The notes beneath the pieces are model-generated. The model did no database searches and was not told the DNA's origin. It saw nothing but the letters and a program-made list of their open reading frames with translations. A stretch of 64,000 nucleotides of DNA, taken from the NCBI GenBank assembly GCA_019456255.1, contig VRUG01000003.1, forward strand, positions 124,001-188,000, written 5' to 3'. Numbering within the stretch: position 1 is the first letter of the stretch; every line of letters starts with the position of its first letter. The translations under genes were made by a program, and so were the position numbers. This document shows positions 37,928-47,640 of this stretch, in pieces. Source of the DNA: Planctomycetota bacterium (GTDB taxonomy: Bacteria > Planctomycetota > Phycisphaerae > Sedimentisphaerales > Anaerobacaceae).

Positions 37928-38683
37928 ATGGCGATTTTTATGAGGAACAAACCTAAGGTAGAGGTTGCCTTGGACATAGAGGCCTTGGCAGCTAAATGTG
38001 TTGAATATTTTATTGCAGATGCAAAAACCGCATTGTCAGAAAAAGACGTTTTCTACGTAGCTGTTTCAGGCGGGCAAACCCCTAAGCGATTTTTTGAATT
38101 ACTCAGCGAAGAACCCAATGCTAAAGCCTTACCATGGGAAAAAATTCATCTCTTCTGGGTCGATGAAAGAATAGTCGAGCCTGACTCTAAATGGAGCAAT
38201 TATAAACTTGCATTAGACGGCTTTTTGGAAAAAGTCGACATACCTAACCAAAATATACACCGAATACCAACCGAATACAGTGACTTTAAAGTCGCTGCAA
38301 AATGTTATGAAGAAACCATTAAGCAGGTCTTCAACTTAAAACCCGGGCAACTCCCACAATTCGACCTTGTCGTGCTCGGAATGGCAAGGGAGGGACATAC
38401 CGGCTCGCTGCTGCCAAATAGCTATGCCACATTTGATACAGAAGATTTAGCGTGCGTTGTTTATGTCATGGATGAAAAGCTAAACAGAATAACACTTACT
38501 CATCCCGTTTTGTCAGCTGCGACCCATCTGATCGTATTAGTTTCGGGAGAAGAAAAAGCTGACATACTAAAAGAGGTACTCTCCTCTGAACCCGATGAGA
38601 TACAATACCCAATTCATGTACTTTGGCCTGTACTTCATAAGGTCACATGGCTTGTTGACAAACAGGCAGCCGGAAAACTATAA
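37928..38683 (+). CDS. pgl: 6-phosphogluconolactonase
   Basis: 251 aa, DevB/SOL family. It hydrolyses 6-phosphogluconolactone to 6-phosphogluconate, the step before gnd. Family motifs: VSGGQTPKRFFELL (about residues 40-53), WVDERIVEPDSKWSNY, and GMAREGHTGSLLPNS carrying the catalytic His (others usually read GMGxDGHTASLFP). AAAGGGGCGG precedes the ATG. It stands alone, converging with the LysM gene. No glucose-6-phosphate dehydrogenase is in the window. Confidence 0.93.
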   Translation: MAIFMRNKPKVEVALDIEALAAKCVEYFIADAKTALSEKDVFYVAVSGGQTPKRFFELLSEEPNAKALPWEKIHLFWVDERIVEPDSKWSNYKLALDGFLEKVDIPNQNIHRIPTEYSDFKVAAKCYEETIKQVFNLKPGQLPQFDLVVLGMAREGHTGSLLPNSYATFDTEDLACVVYVMDEKLNRITLTHPVLSAATHLIVLVSGEEKADILKEVLSSEPDEIQYPIHVLWPVLHKVTWLVDKQAAGKL

Positions 38684-38696
38684 AACCGCCATCATG

Positions 38697-39071
38697 TTAG
38701 CGACTCGGGGGAAGTACTAACTTGATACCGGGCTTAAGGTTTTTGGGATTGTGAATTATCTCGCGGTTAGCATTCAGAATCATCTTCCAATTATTCACGG
38801 TACCGTAATGTTTATAGGAAATCGCAGACAACGTTTCCCCTCTGCCAACAACATGGTATTGTTGTTCTTCGACAACCTCTTCGGCTATCTCAGCCACCGG
38901 TGCCGCTAAATCCTCAACCTCAGTAGGCTCTTCGGGAACTTGCAATTGCCTGAGCAGATTTTGCTGTAACCTGGCCTCGGTACTTAGACTCGGTCTTGTA
39001 ACAAGCCAAACACCGATGACACCGGTCAGCACCAAGCCTATTGACATACCTATTTTCAGGTCTCGTGTCAT
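38697..39071 (-). CDS. Membrane-anchored LysM domain protein
   Basis: 124 aa. An N-terminal membrane helix (about residues 7-25) is followed by an acidic Pro/Glu/Val linker (45-70) and one LysM domain (about 71-122: YHVVGRGETLSAISYKHYG, LKPGIKLVLPP) that binds peptidoglycan-type GlcNAc chains in the periplasm. Its ATG overlaps the secDF stop by 4 nt (ATGA), so translation is coupled to the translocase gene. No enzymatic domain. Confidence 0.9.
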   Translation of the reverse strand: MTRDLKIGMSIGLVLTGVIGVWLVTRPSLSTEARLQQNLLRQLQVPEEPTEVEDLAAPVAEIAEEVVEEQQYHVVGRGETLSAISYKHYGTVNNWKMILNANREIIHNPKNLKPGIKLVLPPSR

Positions 39072-42000
39072 TTACTTGTTTTGGTTTTTTTATTTTTTGT
39101 ACCGAAGGATAATATCGGAGCAGCAATTGCAATGGACGAATACGTACCAATGATAATTCCAAAACCGATAGCAAACGTAAAGCCACGCAAAGCCGGACCG
39201 CCGAAAATATACATTATCAAGACAACTATAAATGTTGTAAACGACGTCAACAATGTTCGCGATAGCGTCTGGTTAATACTATTAGATATCGTTTGCGGCG
39301 TAAGCCTGGCCTTATGACGATTTTCGCGGATACGGTCAAAAACCACAATCGTATCGTTAAGTGAATAACCTATCAACGTCAAAAATGCTGCCACTATCGC
39401 AAGGTTTATCTTAAAGTCGCCTATAAGAAGAGCCCGACCAAATGCCGTCGGTGCAATATAAGTACAAGCTGTCACCGCTCCAAGCGTTATCGTAACGTCA
39501 TGAACCAATGCTACAATTGCTGCGATACCGTAACGCATGCTCCCGAAACGTACCCAAATGTAAGTCACAATAGCAAACAATGACAGGATTATCGCTATCA
39601 ATGCTCGCGTCTTAGCTTCGGCACCAACCGATGGATTTATCTGTGTCACTCGCGGAAGCGATGTCTCAAGCCTTGTCGCGCCTAAGATTTTTCTCTTTTC
39701 ATTTTGTATAAATCTTGACCATTCATCGTCAGAAAATTTACGAAAACCTGCTTCCGGCTCCACCGAAACATAAGCGAAAGAATCAATCTTACCCGCCGTC
39801 GATATAGGATTTAAATCAGGATTAAGAATCTCATAAGAATACCAGTTCAAATCATGCATGTCAGGCTTGAAACGTAGGTCCTTGAATCTAAGACCGATTT
39901 GCTCCGCTGTTACTGCCTTCTCAAGATTCACAACGATACTCACTCCGCCAACATAATTACTTAACTCAGGATACGCCTCCACAACATCTTCCGTTATCAC
40001 CTTAGTTGAAACTATCGTAGGTTTAAGATTAAGACGAATCTCAAGAATATCACCAAAAGCATTTAATATCGCATTGTTAACCACTTCTTCCACCTCAGGC
40101 TCCGAAATCGCCACGTCTGCAAAAGTGTTAGCCAATACGTCTTTGACCTTGGACTTGTTGGTTTGACTTGTACCAATCGTAAATACCGACGAATTGTCAC
40201 TGCTTTGCGTAACTATCAAATTCGTCAACATCTCTCCGATAGCAGCCCTGACACCATCGACCGTTTGAACAGTATTGCCTGTAAAAGTAATCGTAGCCGT
40301 CGTCTTGTTCGTCTCGGTAGTTGTAATCTCGTACTGATTGTTCGCCTTGCCAATACTGTAAACATTTGCCGCCATTAGTGCAGAGTTATTCAATCTCATC
40401 CCCTCTTGATGAATTTTCTCCACGACCTCGCTACGCGTCAAAGTGATACCTTCTTTCAGATTGATCTGAACCGATGTCCCGCCTGTAAATTCAATGTCAT
40501 ATTTATTGTTCTTTGCATCATCTCTTGTCAAGAATATGAACAAACCTCCTACGACTAGAATCGTAGAGATGACAAAAAATACCGGACTAAGAGCCATCCA
40601 GTTTATATTCGGCTTCTTTATCAGCCGCATCATATATAAACGCTTCTTGATTATGCCCCGAGACAAAAGAAGATCGAAATTCGCTCGTGTAACAAATAAC
40701 GCTGTGAACATACTCGACATGATACCCAGCATAAGAACTATCGCAAATCCTTTAATCTCTTCTGACGCAACCCAAAATAGAATTGCCGCCGTGATAAAAG
40801 TCGTTATGTTCGCATCCAAAATCGTCCGAAATGCCTTCTGATAACCGTTCTTAATCGCTATCGCGATAGATGCGCCCTTTTGTATCTCCTCTCTGATTCG
40901 CTCGAAAATCAGCACATTCGCGTCAACACTCATGCCGATAGTAAGAATAATACCAGCGATACCAGGCAGCGTAAACGTCGCATTCACAACCGCCATTACC
41001 GCAAGGATGAAAAGAAGATTGATAAGCAATGCAATGCCGGCGATGACACCAGACAATAGATAATAAACAAGGATACACCCAATTACTACCGCAAATCCGA
41101 TCAACCCTGCATAGACTCCCTTGTCCCTGTTTTCGGCACCAATCGATGGGCCTATCGTCTTAACAGATATAGGCTGTTCAATTAGTCGCGCCGGCAAGGA
41201 ACCTGCCCGTAATTTATTTATCAGGTCACGAAGCTCAACTTCCGTATAGTTACCAGTAATTTGACCGCGAGTATATATCTTGGAATTTATATTCGGAGCC
41301 GATATAGCAAGACCGTCAAGCGAAATACAAAGAGGGCGACCTATATTGTTGCCCGTAATGTCAGAAAAAATCTTCCCGCCGCGTTCATCAAGCACAAAAT
41401 TAATCGCACGCTTACCGGTGCTATACTCAGTGCCAGGCTCGGCCTTTTTCAACTTCCACGACTTAGCATCACCGCCATGAAGCATCACTTCTTCACTCTT
41501 GTTGCTCGCAAGAACATAATATTTGTCACCGAATGACGCCACTATAGAATAAGGACTTTGCCATTCTTCCTTCTTTTCTATTTGACTCCATATATAATCA
41601 GAAGAGGAAGCAAATTTAGGACCTTTGTTTTGAAGATTGTTCACATAAGTTTCAATCTCATCGATCGAAAGCTCCGTGCGGTCTGTGGTAGGAATAATTC
41701 TAAACTCAAGAATACCAGCACCTTTCAACATCCGTTGAAGGTCCTTTGGGTCGTCAAGACCACCTCTAAATGGATAATAGTCATCAAACGCTGCAATCGT
41801 TTTATCAATTAACTCCGAGCGGTCTGGAAACTCAAGCTTAAGCTCTTCAATCGCCTGACCCCGCTTGATTGTCCCTATCTCCATATCCGAAACAAGATTT
41901 AGCTGCTCTTCAGTCAGACTCAGTTTATCCAGTTCAAGCTTCGACTGAAGATACATATCTTTCTTACCCGTCTCAGGCTCAAGTAGCTGCTCAATTAGCT

Positions 42001-42715
42001 TCGACCATTTGCCGTAAACGTTTACATACTCTTTCAAGGTCGCGATATTAAGTAAGTTCACACCGGGAAACGCATTAAGAGCCGCGCCAAGCTTAGCTGA
42101 TTCGAGCCGAGACCAGTCAACAACATTCAGCTTCACCTCGCCAAGGTCAAAACCCGCAGCTTCAAGCGCTGATTCCATTCGCTTCAGTTCCGCAGAAAGA
42201 TTGTCCGTCACTTTACGAAGGCTCGTGTATTCATCATAGTTGCTTGCAAGATTATTAAGAAGCATAAGCTTATCTTCTGAACCACCAGAGAATGTCGCAA
42301 AATCCGCATTACGCTGCTCGCCTGTTTTTGCCGCTGAACGAAGTATCTTAGCAGGATTTACATTTAATGATAAAAGCTCTTGTTTAATGGTTTCGTACTT
42401 TTGTCGTTTCGTTCGCGCATCTTTACTTGCAAGAGGCATTTGTATCTCAAAACGAGTATTGCCTTGAGGACGCCATATGAGATTTTGGATGTTAGTTGGG
42501 TCAATACGTCGGCGAAGAACCGTTATCATGTTTTGGGAAAGGTCTTTCTTGTCTTCGTTGCTCATGCCGTAAGTGTCTATCTCGTAAACCAGAGAAGTTC
42601 CACCTGCAAGGTCAAGCCCAGGCTTCAACGTCTTGCTGGCAGGATACAACGTCCACGCTGCTACAATTACTAAACCCAAAATCATAACATTCTTAAAAAC
42701 AAGGTTCTTACCCAT
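39068..42715 (-). CDS. secDF: Protein export membrane protein SecDF (SecD-SecF fusion)
   Basis: 1215 aa, a natural fusion with about 12 membrane segments. SecD half (about residues 1-700): TM1, GLDLAGGTSLVYEIDT, a long P1 periplasmic domain (larger than in E. coli SecD), GILEFRIIPT, LRAGSLPARLIEQ, then five helices with SVDANVLIFERIREEI. SecF half (about 705-1215): NKYDIEFTGGTSVQINL, QINPSVGAEAKTRALIAI, and NDTIVVFDRIRENRHKARL. It uses the ion gradient to pull secreted proteins from SecYEG. It forms a run with yajC upstream and the LysM gene downstream. Confidence 0.96.
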   Translation of the reverse strand: MGKNLVFKNVMILGLVIVAAWTLYPASKTLKPGLDLAGGTSLVYEIDTYGMSNEDKKDLSQNMITVLRRRIDPTNIQNLIWRPQGNTRFEIQMPLASKDARTKRQKYETIKQELLSLNVNPAKILRSAAKTGEQRNADFATFSGGSEDKLMLLNNLASNYDEYTSLRKVTDNLSAELKRMESALEAAGFDLGEVKLNVVDWSRLESAKLGAALNAFPGVNLLNIATLKEYVNVYGKWSKLIEQLLEPETGKKDMYLQSKLELDKLSLTEEQLNLVSDMEIGTIKRGQAIEELKLEFPDRSELIDKTIAAFDDYYPFRGGLDDPKDLQRMLKGAGILEFRIIPTTDRTELSIDEIETYVNNLQNKGPKFASSSDYIWSQIEKKEEWQSPYSIVASFGDKYYVLASNKSEEVMLHGGDAKSWKLKKAEPGTEYSTGKRAINFVLDERGGKIFSDITGNNIGRPLCISLDGLAISAPNINSKIYTRGQITGNYTEVELRDLINKLRAGSLPARLIEQPISVKTIGPSIGAENRDKGVYAGLIGFAVVIGCILVYYLLSGVIAGIALLINLLFILAVMAVVNATFTLPGIAGIILTIGMSVDANVLIFERIREEIQKGASIAIAIKNGYQKAFRTILDANITTFITAAILFWVASEEIKGFAIVLMLGIMSSMFTALFVTRANFDLLLSRGIIKKRLYMMRLIKKPNINWMALSPVFFVISTILVVGGLFIFLTRDDAKNNKYDIEFTGGTSVQINLKEGITLTRSEVVEKIHQEGMRLNNSALMAANVYSIGKANNQYEITTTETNKTTATITFTGNTVQTVDGVRAAIGEMLTNLIVTQSSDNSSVFTIGTSQTNKSKVKDVLANTFADVAISEPEVEEVVNNAILNAFGDILEIRLNLKPTIVSTKVITEDVVEAYPELSNYVGGVSIVVNLEKAVTAEQIGLRFKDLRFKPDMHDLNWYSYEILNPDLNPISTAGKIDSFAYVSVEPEAGFRKFSDDEWSRFIQNEKRKILGATRLETSLPRVTQINPSVGAEAKTRALIAIILSLFAIVTYIWVRFGSMRYGIAAIVALVHDVTITLGAVTACTYIAPTAFGRALLIGDFKINLAIVAAFLTLIGYSLNDTIVVFDRIRENRHKARLTPQTISNSINQTLSRTLLTSFTTFIVVLIMYIFGGPALRGFTFAIGFGIIIGTYSSIAIAAPILSFGTKNKKTKTSK

Positions 42716-42773
42716 AAGTGCTCCTAATAACTTCTGACATTATTCAAATTGCTTTTCCCTAATACTTCGAGTC

Positions 42774-43178
42774 CTATTTTTCCTGCGAGACGTTACTGCC
42801 AATCGCAGAAGGCGTTACCTTTATCTTCGTATTATTAGACTCGTCAATTTTAAGCGTAATTTCATCATCTTTAACATCAACCACCGTCGCGATAATTCCG
42901 CCGATAGTTCGCACGCGGTCATTTTTCTTCAGGCCTTTAACCATTTTCTGATGTTGTTGCTGTTTTTTCTTCGGCCCTCTAAACATCAAAAAGTAGAAGA
43001 CAACTATCATCAAACCTATAAATACGAATTGCCCGTAACCGCCCAGAGGAGATTCTCGCCTCGCCGCTGCCGCTCCGCCATTAGGGTCAGCTACTACAAA
43101 AGTCGAAATTTGACCCTCTTCTCCAACTGGTTCAGAAGTGATAGCATCCGCTTGTGCTAATATCGAAATGTTGTTCAT
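42774..43178 (-). CDS. yajC: Preprotein translocase subunit YajC
   Basis: 134 aa from the ATG at 43178, which has AGGG 7 nt upstream. Two earlier in-frame ATGs (43184, 43193) lack a well-placed site. It has one membrane helix (FVFIGLMIVVFYFLMFRGP, about residues 45-63) followed by the YajC core (KKNDRVRTIGGIIATVVDVKDDEITLKI). The extra N-terminal 40 residues before the helix, with alanine-rich low complexity, are longer than in E. coli. It associates with SecDF, encoded next. Confidence 0.93.
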   Translation of the reverse strand: MNNISILAQADAITSEPVGEEGQISTFVVADPNGGAAAARRESPLGGYGQFVFIGLMIVVFYFLMFRGPKKKQQQHQKMVKGLKKNDRVRTIGGIIATVVDVKDDEITLKIDESNNTKIKVTPSAIGSNVSQEK

Positions 43179-43325
43179 ATTCATCCCTTTCATGGTTCAT
43201 ATTCTCTTTCACGATACGTTCGACTAAAACGAATCTTTATACCCGAAAACAGCTCAAAATTACAGTAAAATCTCAAAAACTAACGTTTTATGCCCCCACA
43301 AGCCCTAAAAAAAACCCAATAGGCC

Positions 43326-44447
43326 CTAATGGTACAAATTTTTGTATTTTTTAAGCTTTTCCTCAGACCAACCAGCGAACTCATCGGCCTCAATCTTCTG
43401 CCGAATAGCACTCATTAAACGCTGATAAAACCGTAAGTTATGCAGCGACACCAATATCGGGCCAAGCATTTCCTTAACGTTGAAGTAGTGACGCAACGCG
43501 CCACGGCAATAGTTTTGACAGCAGTAACAATCACAACCTTCCTCAATCGGACCCGTATCATTAATATGAACACTGTTCCTAAGCCTCATTGGCCCCTCTT
43601 CCGTAAACGCAAAAGCGTTGCGGCCATTACGCGTCGGAAGAACACAGTCGAACATATCAACTCCGTTGCGAACCGCCGCGATAATGTCTGCCGGCGTACC
43701 AACACCCATCAGATACCTCGCCTTATCTTCAGGCAAAATCGCCGCCGTGTGCTCGACCGTCCGAATCATTTTCTCGTGACCCTCGCCAACGCTAAGACCG
43801 CCGATCGCATAACCATCAAAACCAATATCAACAAGCTCCTTAGCGCAGCGGCTGCGAAGCTCCAAATCAATCCCCCCCTGAACAATACCAAATAACATTT
43901 GCTTTGGATTTGCGTGAGCCTCCTTACATTCACCTGCCCACCGAATACTTCTCTCAACTGCTTCAAGCAAAACCTTCTCATCCGCTGGGTAGGGGGCGCA
44001 CTGGTCGAAACACATTATTATGTCAGCACCAATTCGATTTTGCAGATCCGTTGCGATTTTCGCGTCTATAAAAAAATTCTTACCATCAACGTGACTGGAA
44101 AATTCAACACCATTATCATTGATTTTTGTCAAAGCTTCAAGCGAAAAAATCTGATACCCGCCGCTGTCAGTAAGAATCGGTTTCTCCCACGCCATCACAT
44201 TATGTATCCCCCCGAGTTTCTCTATCGTCTCCACCCCGGGCCTTAACATAAGATGATAGGTGTTACTAAGAACTATCTCCGCACCAGTCTCCTCTACCTG
44301 CGCTGCGGTTGTCCCCTTAATCGCCGCCGCTGTACCAACCGGCATAAATACCGGCGTCTGAACATCTCCGTGAGCAGTTCGCAATACGCCGCGCCGAGCG
44401 CTGCTCCCGGAATCCGTTTGCTTAAGTGAAAAATTCAATTCGCTCAT
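43326..44447 (-). CDS. tgt: Queuine tRNA-ribosyltransferase
   Basis: 373 aa. It exchanges guanine-34 of GUN-anticodon tRNAs for the queuosine precursor. It has the TIM-barrel substrate residues in LSNTYHLMLRPG, the DSGGYQIFSL loop, a conserved Asp in MCFDQCAPYPAD, FGIVQGG, the nucleophile Asp in MFDCVLPTRNGRN, and the zinc site Cys-x-Cys-x2-Cys plus His in CDCYCCQNYCRGALRHYF. Length matches the bacterial family. The tgt-yajC-secDF order is classical across bacteria, with YajC 147 nt downstream. Confidence 0.97.
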   Translation of the reverse strand: MSELNFSLKQTDSGSSARRGVLRTAHGDVQTPVFMPVGTAAAIKGTTAAQVEETGAEIVLSNTYHLMLRPGVETIEKLGGIHNVMAWEKPILTDSGGYQIFSLEALTKINDNGVEFSSHVDGKNFFIDAKIATDLQNRIGADIIMCFDQCAPYPADEKVLLEAVERSIRWAGECKEAHANPKQMLFGIVQGGIDLELRSRCAKELVDIGFDGYAIGGLSVGEGHEKMIRTVEHTAAILPEDKARYLMGVGTPADIIAAVRNGVDMFDCVLPTRNGRNAFAFTEEGPMRLRNSVHINDTGPIEEGCDCYCCQNYCRGALRHYFNVKEMLGPILVSLHNLRFYQRLMSAIRQKIEADEFAGWSEEKLKKYKNLYH

Positions 44448-44520
44448 ATTTAGTGACCTAAAAACGACCGCTTTTTGTTGAAACGTCCGTAACCATTGTT
44501 GCCATAAAGATATACGTTAA

Positions 44521-44641
44521 GTTGTCATTCCCGCGACACGAAGAGCCCGGAACGGAAAGCAGGGATATAGCTTGAAATAACATCCGCCGTCCTGTCATTC
44601 CCGCGAAAGATTGTCACCCCTGCGGAAGCAGGGGCGGGAAT
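44521..44641. repeat. REP-like dispersed palindromic repeats upstream of tgt
   Basis: Two TGTCATTCCCGCG words occur at about 44523 and 44593. The second starts a nested hairpin: ATTCCCGC (44597-44604) pairs with GCGGGAAT (44634-44641), and inside it CCCCTGC (44617-44623) pairs with GCAGGGG (44628-44634). The GTCATTCC...GGAATC style recurs at 49833-49915, so this is a family of intergenic elements. Confidence 0.65.
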
Positions 44642-44724
44642 CTATTTTTATCAGTTTCCTGTGTCGTTCAGGATTCCTTAATTTTGATTCCAGCTTTTTC
44701 AAACTGGCCATCAGTCAGTTTGAG

Positions 44725-46011
44725 TCAGTAAATACTCTTTATCGTCGAGCCCGGATAATAATGCATCAGTATCTCGCTCGTACGCTTACCTCTCCTCGCC
44801 ATACCCTGCGCGCCATGCTGACACATACCAACGCCATGACCAAAACCTCTACCAGAAATAAATGCCCACTTCTCACCCATATCCACAATCTCACAGATTG
44901 TACTTTTTATCTTGTACCCGCTCGGGTCGACAGTAAGACGCAAATCTTCGCCGCGCAGAAAACCCTCTTTGCCCGTGGAACCAGAAACCTTAACCATCGT
45001 CATGCGTGTAATGTATTCATCTTCATGCACACTTTTTTTCGACGCGGCCAGCTTAACAACCTTCCCCAGATTTTTCAACTTCGGATATTTTTTCAAAATC
45101 TTCTCCGACACCATCTTCTTGTCGAACTGAACCATAGGCCAGTAGTAAAAGGGAGTCCGAGCCGTATATTTACAGTAACGACATTTAACGCCGACAAGAG
45201 GCTCCAAACTCTCACCGCCAAATACATTCTGATGATTCTCCGTGTGTCCACCGCAGACCGAACTGTAATAAGCAGGAAATACATCTTCGCTCCCATCGCC
45301 ATAACGGCACACAAGAACCAACCCGTAAGTTTTATCGACAGCTTTCTGAATGCGAGCCGATTCCGCCGCAATGCCGTGATAAGCCTGACTGGCCTGGGTC
45401 TTCTTAACGTCCCACCGGCGATTCACACCAAACCGCTTCTTAATATAAAGACAATACGTCCTTGCCGCTATCGCCTGGGTCTCAAGCGCACTGGCCTCCC
45501 AGTAATCAGGCATCTCAGCACCAACAACACCGCTAAGGTAAGGCTCAAGTGGGACCAGATTTATAGCGTCAAAACTACCATCCGCATTATGTATCAGCTT
45601 TAACTTCCCCCGATATTCCACGCCGTTAATACCGAAAACATAAGGTGAATTCGTCTTAACTAATAGCTGACTACCAGAAACCTTCCTGTTGTTAACAAAA
45701 AATCCATACTTAGATGAACTGATCTCAACATCAGGACCAGCCTTGCTGAAACTCGCTACAGGATTCCTCGCCTTCGCGTCAATTATATAAAGCTCCGAAC
45801 GAGACTTTACCGTGCATTTCTTTATCCCCTCAAAAAGCAATACACGAACCCAAAATTCATCACGTACATCCATTTGAGTCGTAGCTTCGATGAACCGTCG
45901 TTCGATACAACTGCTTAACGTAAATAAGCAAACCGACAGAAGTGAAAACAAAATCAATCTATAAAAAAACCTGCTTCGGTCTTTAAAGAAACTTGTAATC
46001 GAATGATACAA
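44725..46011 (-). CDS. SpoIID/LytB-domain lipoprotein (lytic transglycosylase-like)
   Basis: 428 aa. It has a signal peptide with lipobox LSSC (Cys35). The SpoIID domain (about residues 120-425) has YLSGVVGAEMP with the catalytic Glu of SpoIID, ALETQAIAARTYCLY, a Cys/His pair in YYSSVCGGHTE, and the C-terminal GRGFGHGVGMCQHGAQGMA. SpoIID cleaves peptidoglycan glycan strands stripped of stem peptides. In non-sporulating bacteria with this domain a cell-wall remodelling role is inferred. The REP-like elements separate it from tgt. Confidence 0.92.
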   Translation of the reverse strand: MYHSITSFFKDRSRFFYRLILFSLLSVCLFTLSSCIERRFIEATTQMDVRDEFWVRVLLFEGIKKCTVKSRSELYIIDAKARNPVASFSKAGPDVEISSSKYGFFVNNRKVSGSQLLVKTNSPYVFGINGVEYRGKLKLIHNADGSFDAINLVPLEPYLSGVVGAEMPDYWEASALETQAIAARTYCLYIKKRFGVNRRWDVKKTQASQAYHGIAAESARIQKAVDKTYGLVLVCRYGDGSEDVFPAYYSSVCGGHTENHQNVFGGESLEPLVGVKCRYCKYTARTPFYYWPMVQFDKKMVSEKILKKYPKLKNLGKVVKLAASKKSVHEDEYITRMTMVKVSGSTGKEGFLRGEDLRLTVDPSGYKIKSTICEIVDMGEKWAFISGRGFGHGVGMCQHGAQGMARRGKRTSEILMHYYPGSTIKSIY

Positions 46012-46111
46012 TTTCCGTGCCTTTATCTTTCATGTTCTATCCGATACTCCACCTGTCAAAATCAGGGCCAGACGCATGAATGCTCCGACCCTCGCTCAAC
46101 GAAAATTGATC

Positions 46112-47440
46112 TCAGTCCAGACTTCTAAAGGATAGCCCGAAACTGGTGATGGCCTTCTTTATCTCATTCAAACTCGTAACACCGAAATTCTTACAACCAA
46201 GAAGTTCAGCTTCCGTCCTCCGGGTCAAGTCGCCAAACGAACGAATGTTAAGACGCTGAAGACACTTCCGCGCTCGAACTGACAACTTAAGGTCATCTAC
46301 CGGACGGCTCAATATACCCTCGTCTCCACCTTGCTCTCCTTCTGCGCCAGGCTCCAATAGCTCTGAACCCGAAAACGACATCTGCTTCTCCTCAACCGCC
46401 ATACCCAGATGCATTCCCTTCGGGTCAAGAATTGCCTTGATCTCTTTCAAGGACGTCTCGCCAAAGTTCTTATAAGATAAAAGTTCCGTCTCCGTGATGT
46501 TTAACAAGTCACCGATGGTACTTATGTTCATTTTCTGGAGACAGTTTCTACTACGAACCGACAACTCAAAATCAGATATCGGGGTCTCAAGAATCTGAAC
46601 CTTCTGACTTATCTTCATTTCCTTTTCTTCGTCATAGAACATCGTCTTAGAACTTTCAATGTCCTTTCTAAACAGCGTCGCCCTAGGATGATTCGGATGG
46701 AACTCCAAAACCTTGTCAATATACTGTGCCGCCTTCTCAAACTTACCAGCGTCTTCGTAAAGTATCGCAAGATTAAGCAACGCACTGACATAAACCGGAG
46801 CATTCGATGTGATTTGACGGTAATAATCCATCGCCGCCTCCTCGTCACCGGACATGTCACAACGATATGCAAGATGGAACAATGCTGCCTGATGCTCAGG
46901 TGAAAGCTCTATCGCTGTTTTGTAATTGTCCATCGCTTCCTCATAGAGACCAGTCGCTTCCTGAATCCTGCCTATTTGATAGTGATATTCTGCGCTCACA
47001 TTTTCAAAATTAGCGCACGATTTAAGTACCTTCTCCGCAGCCTCAAAATCAGATGCCTTACGGTAAGTACACGCCTTCTCTGCCGCAACAGCCAATGTGT
47101 CACCGCCGCTCTTACCTGCCTTGTCAAAACTCCCTATCGCATCATCGTATCTACCGAGCTTGCGCTGAGAAAGGCCCAGATAAAAATACTTCTCCTTGCA
47201 GTCATCTGCTTTTTCAAGTTTCTTAGCTGCTTCCTCATGTCTACCCAGAATATAAAGACCTATGCCGCTCGCCAAACAAGCCGACGAACCAGTCTTCGAC
47301 AAATTACTATCAACCTGCTCGGAAAAACTTAAACGACCGCTTTCGCTCGAATTCACTGATAATGCTAGCTGGCTTAGCTCGTCCATTGAGGGCAGAGCCT
47401 CGGAAAACAGGTTTATCTCACATTCTGTAATAGATTCCAT
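46112..47440 (-). CDS. TPR protein with two RNA polymerase alpha-CTD-like domains
   Basis: 442 aa from the ATG at 47440, with GGAG 8 nt upstream; an in-frame GTG 9 nt earlier overlaps that box. Tetratricopeptide repeats fill about residues 60-265 (FYLGLSQRKLGRYDDAIGSF, YHYQIGRIQEATGLYEEAMD, and so on). Then come two helix-hairpin-helix units homologous to the alpha C-terminal domain: about 285-345 (LSVRSRNCLQKMNISTIGDL) and about 375-440 (LSVRARKCLQRLNIRSFGDL), each ending in a KNFG-x-x-SL-x-EIK motif as in RpoA. It is not RpoA, since the alpha N-terminal domain is absent. I infer an RNA polymerase or DNA-binding accessory protein. I believe related proteins occur in planctomycetes. Confidence 0.85.
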   Translation of the reverse strand: MESITECEINLFSEALPSMDELSQLALSVNSSESGRLSFSEQVDSNLSKTGSSACLASGIGLYILGRHEEAAKKLEKADDCKEKYFYLGLSQRKLGRYDDAIGSFDKAGKSGGDTLAVAAEKACTYRKASDFEAAEKVLKSCANFENVSAEYHYQIGRIQEATGLYEEAMDNYKTAIELSPEHQAALFHLAYRCDMSGDEEAAMDYYRQITSNAPVYVSALLNLAILYEDAGKFEKAAQYIDKVLEFHPNHPRATLFRKDIESSKTMFYDEEKEMKISQKVQILETPISDFELSVRSRNCLQKMNISTIGDLLNITETELLSYKNFGETSLKEIKAILDPKGMHLGMAVEEKQMSFSGSELLEPGAEGEQGGDEGILSRPVDDLKLSVRARKCLQRLNIRSFGDLTRRTEAELLGCKNFGVTSLNEIKKAITSFGLSFRSLD

Positions 47441-47583
47441 AGGAAACACTCCATTTTATTTTGCTTATTGTTTGTGCGAATCGACCCACGCCCGATTCGC
47501 AAAGACCCAGTATTATATAGATTAATAAAATTATTGCAACCCCTTTTTAAGAGCGTCAGAGCCGATTTTGCCACCAAACGCAT

Positions 47584-47613
47584 AAAAAAGGCCGGGATTG
47601 CTAATCCCAGCCT
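47584..47613 (-). terminator. Intrinsic terminator of the sigma/anti-sigma operon
   Basis: On the minus strand GGCTGGGATT pairs with AATCCCGGCC (47613-47590) across a 3-4 nt loop, and six T follow (47589-47584). It lies 27 nt after the stop codon of the anti-sigma-like gene. Confidence 0.8.
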
Positions 47614-47640
47614 ATTTAAAACCACTTTATACAATTCCTC

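Noticed and set aside
44611-45603. Long plus-strand open frame of 330 codons
   Set aside because: It is antisense to the SpoIID-like gene, has no ribosome site, and its product lacks domain features; the minus-strand gene has clear motifs.
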